From Spirochaetaceae bacterium (GTDB taxonomy: Bacteria > Spirochaetota > Spirochaetia > SZUA-6 > DRHE01), in the NCBI GenBank assembly GCA_020353535.1, contig CP070696.1, positions 700,940 through 740,817 of the forward strand: a stretch of 39,878 nt of DNA. Reading direction: 5' to 3'. The notes under the pieces are model-generated. The model searched no databases, was not told where the DNA came from, and worked only from the letters and a program-made list of their open reading frames with translations. The translations under genes and the position numbers were made by a program. Of this stretch, positions 27,538-35,846 are shown piece by piece (the stretch's first letter is position 1; every line of letters begins with the position of its first letter).

Positions 27538-29916
27538 TCAGAGACGGACCACGGTTCTGCCGAATCCGCCCTGTTCGGGAGTGGAGAAGAAATATTCCTT
27601 CACGTGGGAGCTGTGCTTCAGGTACTCGTGAATCCCCCGCTGCAGAATCCCCTCCCCCATCCCGTGTACGATAGAGAACTCGCTCATCCCGCTGACCAAG
27701 GCCCGGTCGATCTGCAGCTCCACCTGCTTCAGCGCGTCCTCCAGCCTCAAGCCCCTCAGATCGATCTGAAACGCGGGGGGCGGGCTCTGCAGCTCCTCGC
27801 TGACCGACAGCAGCGGTTCGTCGGCTCCGGCATCTTTCGTATCCCGCTCCAGCGGCTGCAGATCTCCAGCCGGAAAAGTTCCCCGCAGGGTGTCGGTGAC
27901 CACGATCCAGCGATCCCCCTTCGCCCGTTTGACGAGAATCCCCCGCTTGCCGGTGCCCCGGATCAGCACCTCCGCACCCAGCTGCAGACCCAGTTGCGGT
28001 GCCTGATACAGCTCAGCCCGTTCCTCCTCGAGGGCCTGCTCCTGTTTCTGCACATGTTCGGCCAATTCGTTGAGAAACGCCCCAGCCTGCTTACGCTCCT
28101 GCCGATCGCCGGCGCTTTGGAGCTCCGCGACCAGCCCTTCGAACCTGCTGCGGCTGTCTTTCAGGAAGCGTTTGAGCTCCGCTATTCCCTGCTCCCTCAG
28201 CTCGAGCTCCTTCTGGCGTAGGTGCAGCTCTTTCAGGTCGGTGCGTCGCGTTTTCTCTCGCAATTCCGCTTCCCGGCTCTGTTGCTGCTCTTCTGTGACC
28301 AGAAGCTTTCTCTGTCGCTCCGACAACCTGTTGATCAACTCGGCCACATCTCCCCGTTCTTCCCTGAGGTATTGCCCGGCGGATTCCAGGATTTCCCCCG
28401 GGATACCGGTCCTGCGGGCAATCTCCAGAGCATGGCTCTCTCCGGGCACTCCCAGGATGATCCGGAAGGTGGGTCTGAGGTTCTGTACATCGAATTCCAT
28501 GGCCGCATTCTCCACGCCTTCCCGGGAGTAACCGTAGTTCTTTAGGATTCCGTGATGGGTGGTGGCCATGCAGAGGCAGCCCTTCTCGATGAAATGATCC
28601 AGCAGCCCCATGGCGATGGCAACACCTTCCTCCGGGTCGGTACCCGCCCCCAGCTCGTCGAAGAGCACCAGGGAAGCGGAAGTCGAGCTGCGGATGATGC
28701 GGGAGATGTTCACGATATGGGCGGAAAAGGTGGAGAGGGATTGCTCGATGGACTGCTCGTCTCCGATATCGGCAAGGATGGTGTCGAACACGGGCAGGGT
28801 AGAATCCTCCCGGGCCGGTATTTCCATGCCGAACTGATTCATTGCAGCCAGTAAACCGATTGTTTTCAAAGTAACGGTCTTTCCCCCAGTGTTGGGACCG
28901 GTGACGATCAACACCCTGTACTCGCCCCCCAGGATGACAGAGATCGGCACACAGATCTGGCCGAGCAGGGGATGTCGCGCCTCGTAGAGCTTCAACACCC
29001 GATCGGACAGTACGGTCGGGGCGCAGCGGTGGTGAATGGCGAAGCGCGCTCTTGCCTGCAGCGTATCAAGTCGCGCAACGGATTCGAATAAATCTTGAAT
29101 CTCCGCGGATTGTGCCACAACCTTGGTGCTGAGCTCGCGAAGAATCCGGTGCACCTCCCTGCGGTAGCGATTCTGCTCCTCGACAATGGCGTTGTTCTTG
29201 GCTACGATCTCCGCCGGCTCGAGGTAAACCGTCGATCCGCTGGCCGAAACATCGTGGACGATCCCCGGGATGCGCCCTTTGAAGTTGCTCTTGATCGGCA
29301 AAACTATACGCCCGTTTTTCTCCGCTGGTTGGTTGGCCTGCCATAGGGACTGGTAGGTCGGATCGTGTAGATAGGTTCTGGCGGTTTTGTCCACCTCCCG
29401 CTCAAGAGTGCGGATCCGGCTGCGGATTTCCTTCAAAACGGGAATATGATTTTCCCGTAGGTTGCCCTCCCGGTCGACGATCGAGAATATCTCTTTGGAC
29501 AGCGCCTTTGCATCCGGCATGGCGGCTGCCAGGGGCAAGAGAAGTTCTTCCGCCGAGGCTTCCACGGCCTTGGCCAGTCGCCTGCCGGAGACGATGAAGC
29601 GGCCCAGGGCAAAGAGCTCCTCCAGCTCGAAGAGCACGCCCCGCTTGAAAAGTTTTGGCTCCAGGGAACGGATGTCCGGAAAATCGAGATCCGGAAAAGG
29701 TTTCCCCGATTCGAGCATGCGGCGAAAAGCCACCGCTTCGGCTTTACGCTCCTCGACCTCTACAGAGTCCGTGGAAATGGTTTGGTCTTCCAGGGCTTGA
29801 CGCCCCGCCTCGCTGAAGCAGCGTTCCTGCAGTGCCCGACGGATACTGGAAAAATCGAGCAGGTTAAGCGTATGGGGATCTAGGAAAGGCTTGGGCGAAT
29901 GCTTCGACATCCTCAT
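27538..29916 (-). CDS. mutS2: MutS2-family ATPase/endonuclease
   Basis: This 792-residue protein has the MutS core without a mismatch-recognition domain: Walker A GPNTGGKT (340-347), LVLFDELGAGTDP and the STFSAHI segment. A long coiled coil follows (about 500-640), then a C-terminal Smr nuclease domain in the last 80 residues (DLRGLRLEDAL, VHGMGEGILQRG). MutS2 proteins act on branched DNA or on collided ribosomes, depending on species. The ATG (29916) has GAGG 4 bases upstream and lies inside rsgA (53-base overlap); another ATG two codons on is possible. Confidence 0.95.
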   Translation of the reverse strand: MRMSKHSPKPFLDPHTLNLLDFSSIRRALQERCFSEAGRQALEDQTISTDSVEVEERKAEAVAFRRMLESGKPFPDLDFPDIRSLEPKLFKRGVLFELEELFALGRFIVSGRRLAKAVEASAEELLLPLAAAMPDAKALSKEIFSIVDREGNLRENHIPVLKEIRSRIRTLEREVDKTARTYLHDPTYQSLWQANQPAEKNGRIVLPIKSNFKGRIPGIVHDVSASGSTVYLEPAEIVAKNNAIVEEQNRYRREVHRILRELSTKVVAQSAEIQDLFESVARLDTLQARARFAIHHRCAPTVLSDRVLKLYEARHPLLGQICVPISVILGGEYRVLIVTGPNTGGKTVTLKTIGLLAAMNQFGMEIPAREDSTLPVFDTILADIGDEQSIEQSLSTFSAHIVNISRIIRSSTSASLVLFDELGAGTDPEEGVAIAMGLLDHFIEKGCLCMATTHHGILKNYGYSREGVENAAMEFDVQNLRPTFRIILGVPGESHALEIARRTGIPGEILESAGQYLREERGDVAELINRLSERQRKLLVTEEQQQSREAELREKTRRTDLKELHLRQKELELREQGIAELKRFLKDSRSRFEGLVAELQSAGDRQERKQAGAFLNELAEHVQKQEQALEEERAELYQAPQLGLQLGAEVLIRGTGKRGILVKRAKGDRWIVVTDTLRGTFPAGDLQPLERDTKDAGADEPLLSVSEELQSPPPAFQIDLRGLRLEDALKQVELQIDRALVSGMSEFSIVHGMGEGILQRGIHEYLKHSSHVKEYFFSTPEQGGFGRTVVRL

Positions 29917-30808
29917 AAATCCTCAAATAGCTTTCATAGCGGTCCGGATGAATCATGCCTTGTTCCACGGCTTGCTGTACAGCACACTCCGGTTCATCCA
30001 CATGCCTGCAGCTGGGGTAGGAGCAGTTCTCGGCGATGGGCACAAACTCCGGAAAGTAGAAGGCCAGATCCCGGGCATCCACGCCGGCAATTTCCAGCTC
30101 CCGGATTCCCGGCGTATCGATGAACCTGAAGCCCTCGGCTGCCCGGATCAGGCTGGCGAAGCTGGTCGTGTGGCTTCCCCGATCGTATTTCGCGGAGATG
30201 TTACCCACGGCCAGGTCCAGACCGGTAAACATGCGGTTGAGCAGGGTAGATTTCCCTACCCCGGACTGACCGCAGAAAACGGCCAGCCTGTCCTTGATGC
30301 GGCGTCGCAGTTCCCCCACGCCTTTGCCTGAGAGGGCCGATGTCAGAATGACCGGATACCCGATCTTCCTGTAGTCCCGGATGCGATCTTTGATATCAGA
30401 GCCTACCGCCAGGTCGGCTTTGTTGATCACGATCAGAGGCTGGAGCCGGTCGGCGCTCACCAATACCCTGTCGATGAAGCGCGGGCGAAAGGGCGGAGAC
30501 TGGGTAGAGCTGACGCACACCAGCAGGTCTGCGTTGGCCGCCAGAACCTGGATGGCGTTGCGCTTCTTGTTCCAGCGTATCAGGGAGCTGGTGCGTTCCC
30601 GGCGTTCCACGATCCAGCCTACGCCCTCGGAGTGAGGATCTCCCTGAAGGCTGACGTAATCACCCACGGCAATCGGATTGTAGACGTTCCGCTCCGTCTT
30701 CAGGACCTTGCCTTTGATGCGGCACTGCAGCTGCCTGCCATCGACTTCCACGGTATAGATGTTGTTGATTCCGTACAGCACCTGTCCGGTGGACAGCTCA
30801 CGCCCCAC
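29864..30808 (-). CDS. rsgA: Ribosome small-subunit GTPase RsgA
   Basis: This 314-residue circularly permuted GTPase checks late 30S assembly. An N-terminal OB fold (about 8-70) is followed by G4 NKAD (129-132), G1 GQSGVGKS (180-187) and G3 DTPG (231-234). The C-terminal zinc site is C262, C267, H269 and C275. The frame is open upstream through murI, but the GTG at 30806-30808 has GGAGG 9 bases upstream and puts the OB fold at the correct distance. It therefore overlaps the murI end by 11 bases. Confidence 0.95.
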   Translation of the reverse strand: MGRELSTGQVLYGINNIYTVEVDGRQLQCRIKGKVLKTERNVYNPIAVGDYVSLQGDPHSEGVGWIVERRERTSSLIRWNKKRNAIQVLAANADLLVCVSSTQSPPFRPRFIDRVLVSADRLQPLIVINKADLAVGSDIKDRIRDYRKIGYPVILTSALSGKGVGELRRRIKDRLAVFCGQSGVGKSTLLNRMFTGLDLAVGNISAKYDRGSHTTSFASLIRAAEGFRFIDTPGIRELEIAGVDARDLAFYFPEFVPIAENCSYPSCRHVDEPECAVQQAVEQGMIHPDRYESYLRIYEDVEAFAQAFPRSPYA

Positions 30809-31661
30809 GGGGAGGTTCCTCCAGAGGACCGCGGTATTGAAGATCGAAGACATCGGCGAAGGCCCGGTAGCGCTTCTCCTCCCCGATCCCACCGTTCAGG
30901 TAAAGCTCCGCATACCCAGGCGAGGGGCTGCCCGCTTCCGTGCTGCCAGCCTCTATGCTCCCAGCATCCGTGCTGCCGCTTTCGACAATCCGGTCGGCCA
31001 GTAGGGAAAGGACCCGATTGGTCACACCCTCGCGGGAATCGATCAGAGCGATCCCGTCAGCCAGGACCGTGCGGAACTCCTTTTCGAGAAGCACGAAATG
31101 GGTGCAGCCCAGTACCACCGCCCGTACCTCCTCCTCCAGCAGCGGTGCCAGTTCTCGGCGCACGGCGGCCAGACGCTGTTCAGTGCCGGCGGTCGGGTAA
31201 TCGTATTCGGCAAAACTCACCAGGTCGGCCACGGGCACCTTGATTACTTCACGGCCGTCGGCGAACTCCTGGATCAGTCTTTCCAAATAGGGACCCGTGG
31301 CGGTCTGACGGGTGGATACCACGGCCAATTTCCCGCCTTTCAGGGACAGGGCCGCGGGTTTTACTGCAGGAACAACCCCAACTAACGGTACCGGTATACG
31401 CTCACGCAATGTCTGCAGGGCAATGACTGACGCGGTATTGCAGGCAATTACGATGAGACAGGGATCGAAGCGTTGCATACCCAGGGAAACGCTCTCCAGC
31501 ACCACCTGACGCACAACCTCCGCTGATTTCTCGCCAAGCGGGAAGTTTTTTCTGTCCGCAAGATAGACGTAACGCGCTCCGGGCAGACGATCGCGCACCG
31601 CTTTCAAATAGGGCAAACCGCCGGCGCCGGAATCGTAGAAGAGGAGGGGTTTACTCACCAT
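30798..31661 (-). CDS. murI: Glutamate racemase
   Basis: This 287-residue enzyme makes D-glutamate for peptidoglycan. The two catalytic cysteines are C74 (ACNTAS) and C186 (LGCTHF, with H188), and the N-terminal DSGAGGL replaces the usual DSGVGGL. A low-complexity linker (about residues 223-245) built from GSTDA, GSIEA and GSTEA units sits before the C-terminal helix and is absent from typical MurI. It overlaps the upstream Cys-rich gene by 11 bases and rsgA by 11 bases. Confidence 0.93.
   Translation of the reverse strand: MVSKPLLFYDSGAGGLPYLKAVRDRLPGARYVYLADRKNFPLGEKSAEVVRQVVLESVSLGMQRFDPCLIVIACNTASVIALQTLRERIPVPLVGVVPAVKPAALSLKGGKLAVVSTRQTATGPYLERLIQEFADGREVIKVPVADLVSFAEYDYPTAGTEQRLAAVRRELAPLLEEEVRAVVLGCTHFVLLEKEFRTVLADGIALIDSREGVTNRVLSLLADRIVESGSTDAGSIEAGSTEAGSPSPGYAELYLNGGIGEEKRYRAFADVFDLQYRGPLEEPPRGA
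30806..30822 (-). promoter_or_regulatory. Ribosome-binding site fixing the rsgA start
   Basis: GGAGG on the minus strand (30818-30822) lies 9 bases before GTG (30806-30808), inside the last codons of murI. It decides the start against the upstream ATG codons of the same open frame. Confidence 0.65.
30934..30978. repeat. Three tandem 15-base units inside murI
   Basis: Units 30934-30948, 30949-30963 and 30964-30978 are about 75-85% identical to each other. They encode the five-residue repeats of the murI linker. The unit length is a multiple of three, so copy-number change would keep frame. Confidence 0.7.
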
Positions 31662-31956
31662 TGCCGAACAATTTCAGAAAATCCTCTCTTGCCCGTTGTG
31701 GCTGCCCCGTAGGCGATTCGCTCGCGTGCGATTGATCCTTGGAGTCTCCAAAGCGAAAGTAATCGCAGAAATTGCCGCGATCCTTGTCACTCACCGGTTC
31801 GGCTGATGGTTCCAGGCAGTCGTTGTGCGCCCCCTTGCTGTAGAAGCGACAGTTGCAGCAGATCTTCAAGTCCTTGTCACAAGAACTGCAGGTAGTCGAG
31901 CGGTGCACCTCCAGCTTTTCATCCACCTGTGTTCCGCAGAAATAACAAACCCTCAT
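31651..31956 (-). CDS. Cys-rich, zinc-ribbon-like small protein
   Basis: This protein of 101 residues has nine cysteines in the first 65: C4, C7, C23, C26, C33, C34, C36, C47 and C64. They are arranged as CxxC, CxxC and CCxC groups that look like two zinc sites. The start at 31954-31956 is preferred because it opens directly on the CYFCG knuckle; the frame runs 13 codons further upstream. The C-terminal 30 residues are polar and probably disordered. It precedes murI with an 11-base overlap. The function is unknown; zinc-dependent nucleic-acid or protein binding is a guess. Confidence 0.65.
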   Translation of the reverse strand: MRVCYFCGTQVDEKLEVHRSTTCSSCDKDLKICCNCRFYSKGAHNDCLEPSAEPVSDKDRGNFCDYFRFGDSKDQSHASESPTGQPQRAREDFLKLFGNGE

Positions 31957-31965
31957 GATGAGCAA

Positions 31966-31995
31966 ATAGTACACGCAAAAGCGCTTGAGGCGCAA
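31966..31995 (-). promoter_or_regulatory. Weak candidate promoter of the Cys-rich/murI/rsgA/mutS2 operon
   Basis: TTGCGC (31990-31995), an 18-base spacer and TACTAT (31966-31971) each match consensus at 4/6. If used, the mRNA would be almost leaderless for the ATG at 31956. Confidence 0.3.
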
Positions 31996-32052
31996 CGAGT
32001 CCTGGGGGCGGTGCGCTTGTGCCGGGGAGGGATAATAGGTTAAGCTTTTTTC

Positions 32053-32652
32053 ATGTTTTCGCTACCAATCTGCAGCGCGGCTGATTGCGGCAGGTGGGCG
32101 ATTCGGGATCGGGATGTCTGCAGGGATCATCTGGATGATCCCGGGGGCTACGACCGGGAAATCGCCCGACAGCTGGCGGACTCTGAGACTATAACGGACC
32201 TGAATATCACCTCCGCGGAACTTCAGGATCTCGATTTGAGCGGCAAAATCATCGAGCGCTGCATCCTCTCCCACGTCAACCTGCGGGGAGTCAGCTTGGC
32301 GAACAGCCGGATCCGCCTGGTCTTTTTCGATTTTTCCGTGCTGACGGACTGCTCATTTAAAGGGGCCAAGCTGCATTCTGTCGTATTTGCAGGTTCGCAA
32401 ATCGACGGCTGTGATTTCTCCGGATCGGACCTCCTGCGCTGCAACTTCTGCGGGGCTCAATGCCAGGAAACCCTCTTCGACGAATCCGATCTCTATGCAA
32501 GCCGGTTTATCGCCGCCCGTTTGAGTCGGGTCGGATTCAAGGACTGCAATCTCAAGCAGGTGCGTTTCGAGCACGCCCAGATCTCCGAGGCGGATTTCCG
32601 CTACTCGAATACGGAAGACGCCTTTTTCGAGAAGAAGGCGCAGACGTTGTGA
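32053..32652 (+). CDS. Pentapeptide-repeat protein with N-terminal Cys/His cluster
   Basis: This 199-residue protein opens with a small cluster C7, C12, C23, H26 (ICSAADCGRW...VCRDH) that could bind zinc. From about residue 48 to 190 pentapeptide repeats of the A(D/N)LXX kind follow (LDLSG, VNLRG, CDFSG, CNFCG, ADFRY), predicting a right-handed quadrilateral beta-helix. Such proteins are scaffolds, some mimicking DNA; no specific function can be assigned. The ribosome-binding site is poor. The last codons overlap the next gene by 4 bases (GTGA), so the two are co-translated. Confidence 0.8.
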   Translation: MFSLPICSAADCGRWAIRDRDVCRDHLDDPGGYDREIARQLADSETITDLNITSAELQDLDLSGKIIERCILSHVNLRGVSLANSRIRLVFFDFSVLTDCSFKGAKLHSVVFAGSQIDGCDFSGSDLLRCNFCGAQCQETLFDESDLYASRFIAARLSRVGFKDCNLKQVRFEHAQISEADFRYSNTEDAFFEKKAQTL

Positions 32653-33218
32653 GGTTCTACAGCTACTTTTCCGTATTGAACTTCTCCAACTGCTACCTCA
32701 TCGGACCCGATGGCCCCGGCGATGCCGTGCTGGTCGACGCCGGAGTATTCGACGAGAGGCTGCTCAAACTCATCGAGGATAACGGCTTGTACGTTCGTTG
32801 GGTTCTGATCACCCACCTGCATCACGGTCATATCCACGGACTGCCAACCCTGCGGAAGATCTACGAAGCAGGTATCTACGCTTTCGATCCCGAGAGACTG
32901 GAAGCACCGCTGCTGGGGGTCGGTGAGGGAAAACCCCTGGAATGCGGTCCCTTCTCCTTCCAGGTATTGGAGACTCCGGGACATTCCAACGATTCTGTGT
33001 GCTTTCTGCTGAACGAAATGCTCTTCACCGGCGATACCCTATCAGCAGGGTCGATCGGTCGCACCGCAACGGGCTACGAGCGAGCTCTGCTTTTATCCTC
33101 CATCCGTAAAAAACTCCTCAGTCTGAAGGAGGATGTACTCATCTTTCCGGGTCATGGACCGCCGACGCGCCTGGAAATCGAGCGTCGCTTCAACCCCTAT
33201 CTCGAGCAGAAGTTGTAG
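32649..33218 (+). CDS. Metallo-beta-lactamase-fold hydrolase with altered HxHxDH motif
   Basis: This 189-residue protein has the MBL fold of the glyoxalase II/YcbL type: VLVDAG (28-32), THLHHGH (55-61), ETPGHSNDS with H112, FTGDT with D129 and FPGHG with H169. The Asp of HxHxDH is Gly60 (codon GGT), so one metal site is damaged. The GTG at 32649-32651 is preferred: it overlaps the pentapeptide-gene stop, AGAAGG lies about 12 bases upstream, and the family sequence begins right there, although the frame is open further upstream. The 3' end overlaps the convergent rluD by 22 bases. Confidence 0.85.
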   Translation: MRFYSYFSVLNFSNCYLIGPDGPGDAVLVDAGVFDERLLKLIEDNGLYVRWVLITHLHHGHIHGLPTLRKIYEAGIYAFDPERLEAPLLGVGEGKPLECGPFSFQVLETPGHSNDSVCFLLNEMLFTGDTLSAGSIGRTATGYERALLLSSIRKKLLSLKEDVLIFPGHGPPTRLEIERRFNPYLEQKL

Positions 33219-34141
33219 AATTCTTCGAATCTCGCGGGTATAGGTGCCTCGAAGGTACGAGGCTGATGCTCTCCGGGAAGGATGAGACGCAGGCGATGCG
33301 CATGCAGCATCAGCGGCCAGCTGTACCGCCCCCTTGCTTTCCAGCCGTACAGCCGATCCCCGACGATCGGGCAACCCAGATGAGCCATATGCATTCGCAG
33401 TTGGTGGGTTCTGCCGGTGCGCGGGCGCAGGGCTACTAGGGTGAACCCGTTGATCCGCTTGAGCTCGCGGAAGAAGCTCAGCGCTCGTCTGCCACCAGCG
33501 CTCCGTGAGTCCGGCAGCAGGCTGGTGAAACGTTTCCGGTGATGGGGATCCCTCGCATGCCAAGTGTCGATGCGTCCTCGACCGGCCGGAAGGCTGCCCT
33601 CCACGATGGCCAGATAGCGCTTCTGGACGCTACGGCGGCGAAATTGCCCGGAGAGGAACTCCCGGGTCTCTGCGTTCTTGGCCGCGATGATCACTCCGGA
33701 TGTATCCTTGTCCAGCCGATGAACGATGCCCGGCCGGCTTTCACTGAGTGCAAAACCGTCCTTCAAATCCTTACAGTGCCAGAGGAGGGCATTCACCAGT
33801 GTCCCGGACCAGTTGCCCCCTGCCGGATGAACCACCATACCCTGGGCTTTATCGATCACAAGCACGTTGCGGTCTTCGTAGAGAATGCACAGATCTATAG
33901 CCTCTGCTTCCACGCGCAGCTCCGGAGCGTCGGTGTAGGTAATCTCCAGACGATCTCCGGGAAGCAGGTGTTTGCTGCTCTTGGCAGTCGTTCCATTGAG
34001 CCGCAGGGCGGTAACCCTTCGCTTGACCTGACTGCGGGAGAACAGTTTCAACACGTCCGCGATGTACGCATCGATCCGGGTGTCCTTAGGGATGTTTGAG
34101 GGAATCTCTACTTCGATGTTCCGAGACGTGGGGCTGCTCAA
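33197..34141 (-). CDS. rluD: RluA/RluD-family 23S rRNA pseudouridine synthase
   Basis: This 314-residue protein has an N-terminal S4 RNA-binding domain (about 20-75; RIDAYIADVL...SRSQVKRRV) and the RluA catalytic domain with HRLDKDTSGV, catalytic Asp144, and RTGRTHQLRMH near the end. The architecture fits RluD (helix 69 sites); RluC or other paralogues cannot be excluded. Its ATG overlaps the upstream membrane-protein stop by 4 bases. Confidence 0.9.
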   Translation of the reverse strand: MSSPTSRNIEVEIPSNIPKDTRIDAYIADVLKLFSRSQVKRRVTALRLNGTTAKSSKHLLPGDRLEITYTDAPELRVEAEAIDLCILYEDRNVLVIDKAQGMVVHPAGGNWSGTLVNALLWHCKDLKDGFALSESRPGIVHRLDKDTSGVIIAAKNAETREFLSGQFRRRSVQKRYLAIVEGSLPAGRGRIDTWHARDPHHRKRFTSLLPDSRSAGGRRALSFFRELKRINGFTLVALRPRTGRTHQLRMHMAHLGCPIVGDRLYGWKARGRYSWPLMLHAHRLRLILPGEHQPRTFEAPIPARFEEFYNFCSR

Positions 34142-34533
34142 GGCTCGAGCCGTTTTTCTTTTGCCCGACCGATGATGTAATCCACCACGGCGATCAGCAG
34201 GGAGGCGGATACGGCGCTCACGAGGATGGCCGCGGTCTGATAGCTTTCGTAGGGCGCGGCATTCGGCGGCCGGAACGGCCAGGGTGCATACTGTGGATCT
34301 CGATCGTTGTCTACGTATCTGTAGATATCGAAGACCTCCAGGGAGAGAAACAGGGTGATGGGAAAGCTGCCCAGCATGATGATTTCCGCGCGCCGGAGAT
34401 TCCGCAGGAAGGGGGCAAACTCCTCCTCCTGGTATTCTTCGGGTTCCGTGTCGTCGGCATTCTGATCCTGGGAGTAAACCGGCAGGGCCAGCAGCAACAG
34501 GGCGCAGAGGATCAAAGCCAGCCTTCTACTCAT
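34138..34533 (-). CDS. Small exported membrane protein of unknown function
   Basis: This 131-residue protein has a signal peptide (MSRRLALILCALLLLALPVYS), an acidic stretch (DDTEPEEYQEEE), a hydrophobic segment (about 48-66) and a second one near the end (about 100-121), followed by the basic tail GRAKEKR. The ATG at 34531-34533 has AGAGG 8 bases upstream, inside the end of yggS, and overlaps that gene by 8 bases. Its mature part may be an envelope protein; I do not recognise the family. Confidence 0.65.
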   Translation of the reverse strand: MSRRLALILCALLLLALPVYSQDQNADDTEPEEYQEEEFAPFLRNLRRAEIIMLGSFPITLFLSLEVFDIYRYVDNDRDPQYAPWPFRPPNAAPYESYQTAAILVSAVSASLLIAVVDYIIGRAKEKRLEP

Positions 34534-35251
34534 CGACCTCACCTCTGGAGCCGAACAGGATCGTTCCCAGTCTGATGCAGGTGGCTCCCTCCTCCACAGC
34601 GATCTCGAAATCCCCCGACATTCCCATGGAGAGGGTATCCAGGGGCAGCTCCGGGAAGCGGCTGCGCAGACCGTCCAGACAATCTCTCAGGTCCGCGAAA
34701 GCCCGGCGGATTCGATCCCGGTCGGCGGTAAACGGTCCCACGGTCATCACTCCGCGGATGCGCAGGGAATCCAAGCTGGCAATCTCTCCGCAAACCCTCC
34801 AGAGTTCCTCGGCTTCGTTGAATCCAAACTTGCTCGCTTCTCCGGAGGTGTTCAGCTCCAGCAGGATGTCCATGGTCCTTCCGATCTCGGCACAGTGCCG
34901 ATTCAGAGCCTCTGCTGTCTGCAGCTTGTCGATCGACTGGACGCAGAGAAACAGAGAGGCGGCGATCTTGGCCTTGTTGCGCTGCAGGTGCCCGATCAGA
35001 TGCAGCTCGAGGTCGGGAGCAGTGACCAGGGTCTGATATTTTTCCTGCGCTTCCTGAACGCGGTTTTCCCCGAACAGGGTCAATCCCGCCTGCCGGGCAA
35101 CTTCAATATACGCCGGAGGAAAGGTCTTGGTGACCGCCATCAAGCGGATTTCGGCAGGATCACGGCCGGCACGGGTTGCAGTATCCGTGATCCGCTTCTG
35201 GACGGAGTGCAGATTGTCGGTAAAGGTTTGAAGATCGAGCCTCATATCCAC
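34526..35251 (-). CDS. yggS: PLP-homeostasis protein, YggS/PROSC family
   Basis: This 241-residue TIM-barrel protein binds pyridoxal phosphate without known enzymatic activity. Signatures are MAVTKTFP (PLP Lys), FGENRVQEAQEK, HLIGHLQRNKAK, SIDKL, MTVGPFT, LSMGMSGDFEIAVEEGAT and IRLGT. It starts at GTG 35249-35251 or the ATG two codons later, 12 bases after the ECF S-component gene. This suggests a vitamin B6 link for the transporter (inference). Confidence 0.93.
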   Translation of the reverse strand: MDMRLDLQTFTDNLHSVQKRITDTATRAGRDPAEIRLMAVTKTFPPAYIEVARQAGLTLFGENRVQEAQEKYQTLVTAPDLELHLIGHLQRNKAKIAASLFLCVQSIDKLQTAEALNRHCAEIGRTMDILLELNTSGEASKFGFNEAEELWRVCGEIASLDSLRIRGVMTVGPFTADRDRIRRAFADLRDCLDGLRSRFPELPLDTLSMGMSGDFEIAVEEGATCIRLGTILFGSRGEVDE

Positions 35252-35263
35252 TGGAGCCCGAAC

Positions 35264-35818
35264 CTACCAGCGCAGCTTGGTAACCGGCGGATAGGCCTGC
35301 CGCACCGCAATGGTCAGGGGAATCGCTCCGGCCAAGCCGATCAGGTTTTGCAGCAGGTTCCAGGGCAGCTCGAACAGGGCAGCGCCCACGCCTAGCATCA
35401 GAATCTGGGCGAGCAGATAACCTCCTGCCATGACGATGGTGCCTGCAACCGCGGCGAGCAGCCAAAACGGATTGAATGTGGACATCTTCCCCTTCCAGGG
35501 GATCGAGGCGATCAGACCGGCTACCAGTCCCTGCAGGCCGTGGGCCAGCAGGGATATCGGTGCCCACTGCGAATAGCCGGAGATGAGATCCGTGATCGCC
35601 GTGCCCAGTCCTCCGGCAATGAGAGCGCTGACCGGTCCGAAGGTGAAGGCCGTGAAGTAGATGATCACGTCTCCCAGGTTCAAGTAGCCACCGGTGCGGG
35701 CGATCGGCACACGGACCATGTAGGTGAACACGGCGGTGAGGGCGGTGAGAATCGCCAGGGAGGCAATGCGGAACGCCGGACTTTGTACGATTCGGTCTCT
35801 CCGATTTTCATCCTTCAT
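35264..35818 (-). CDS. ECF transporter substrate-binding (S) component
   Basis: This 184-residue membrane protein has about five or six helices and the ECF-S pattern GGYLNLGDVIIY (43-54), FGPVSALIAGGLGTAITDL and WAPISLLAHGLQGLVAG. This resembles the PF12822-type S proteins used for pyridoxine, folate or thiamine precursors. The substrate is not readable. It is encoded with the T and fused A subunits (28 bases after ecfT in reverse order, A-T-S) and just before yggS. Confidence 0.85.
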   Translation of the reverse strand: MKDENRRDRIVQSPAFRIASLAILTALTAVFTYMVRVPIARTGGYLNLGDVIIYFTAFTFGPVSALIAGGLGTAITDLISGYSQWAPISLLAHGLQGLVAGLIASIPWKGKMSTFNPFWLLAAVAGTIVMAGGYLLAQILMLGVGAALFELPWNLLQNLIGLAGAIPLTIAVRQAYPPVTKLRW

Positions 35819-35846
35819 ATTATAAAATTATAGTTGAATCTGGCCT

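Noticed and set aside
33093..33563. Minus-strand frame overlapping rluD and the MBL gene
   Set aside because: Out of frame with rluD, which has full S4 and catalytic motifs; no conserved features in the shadow.
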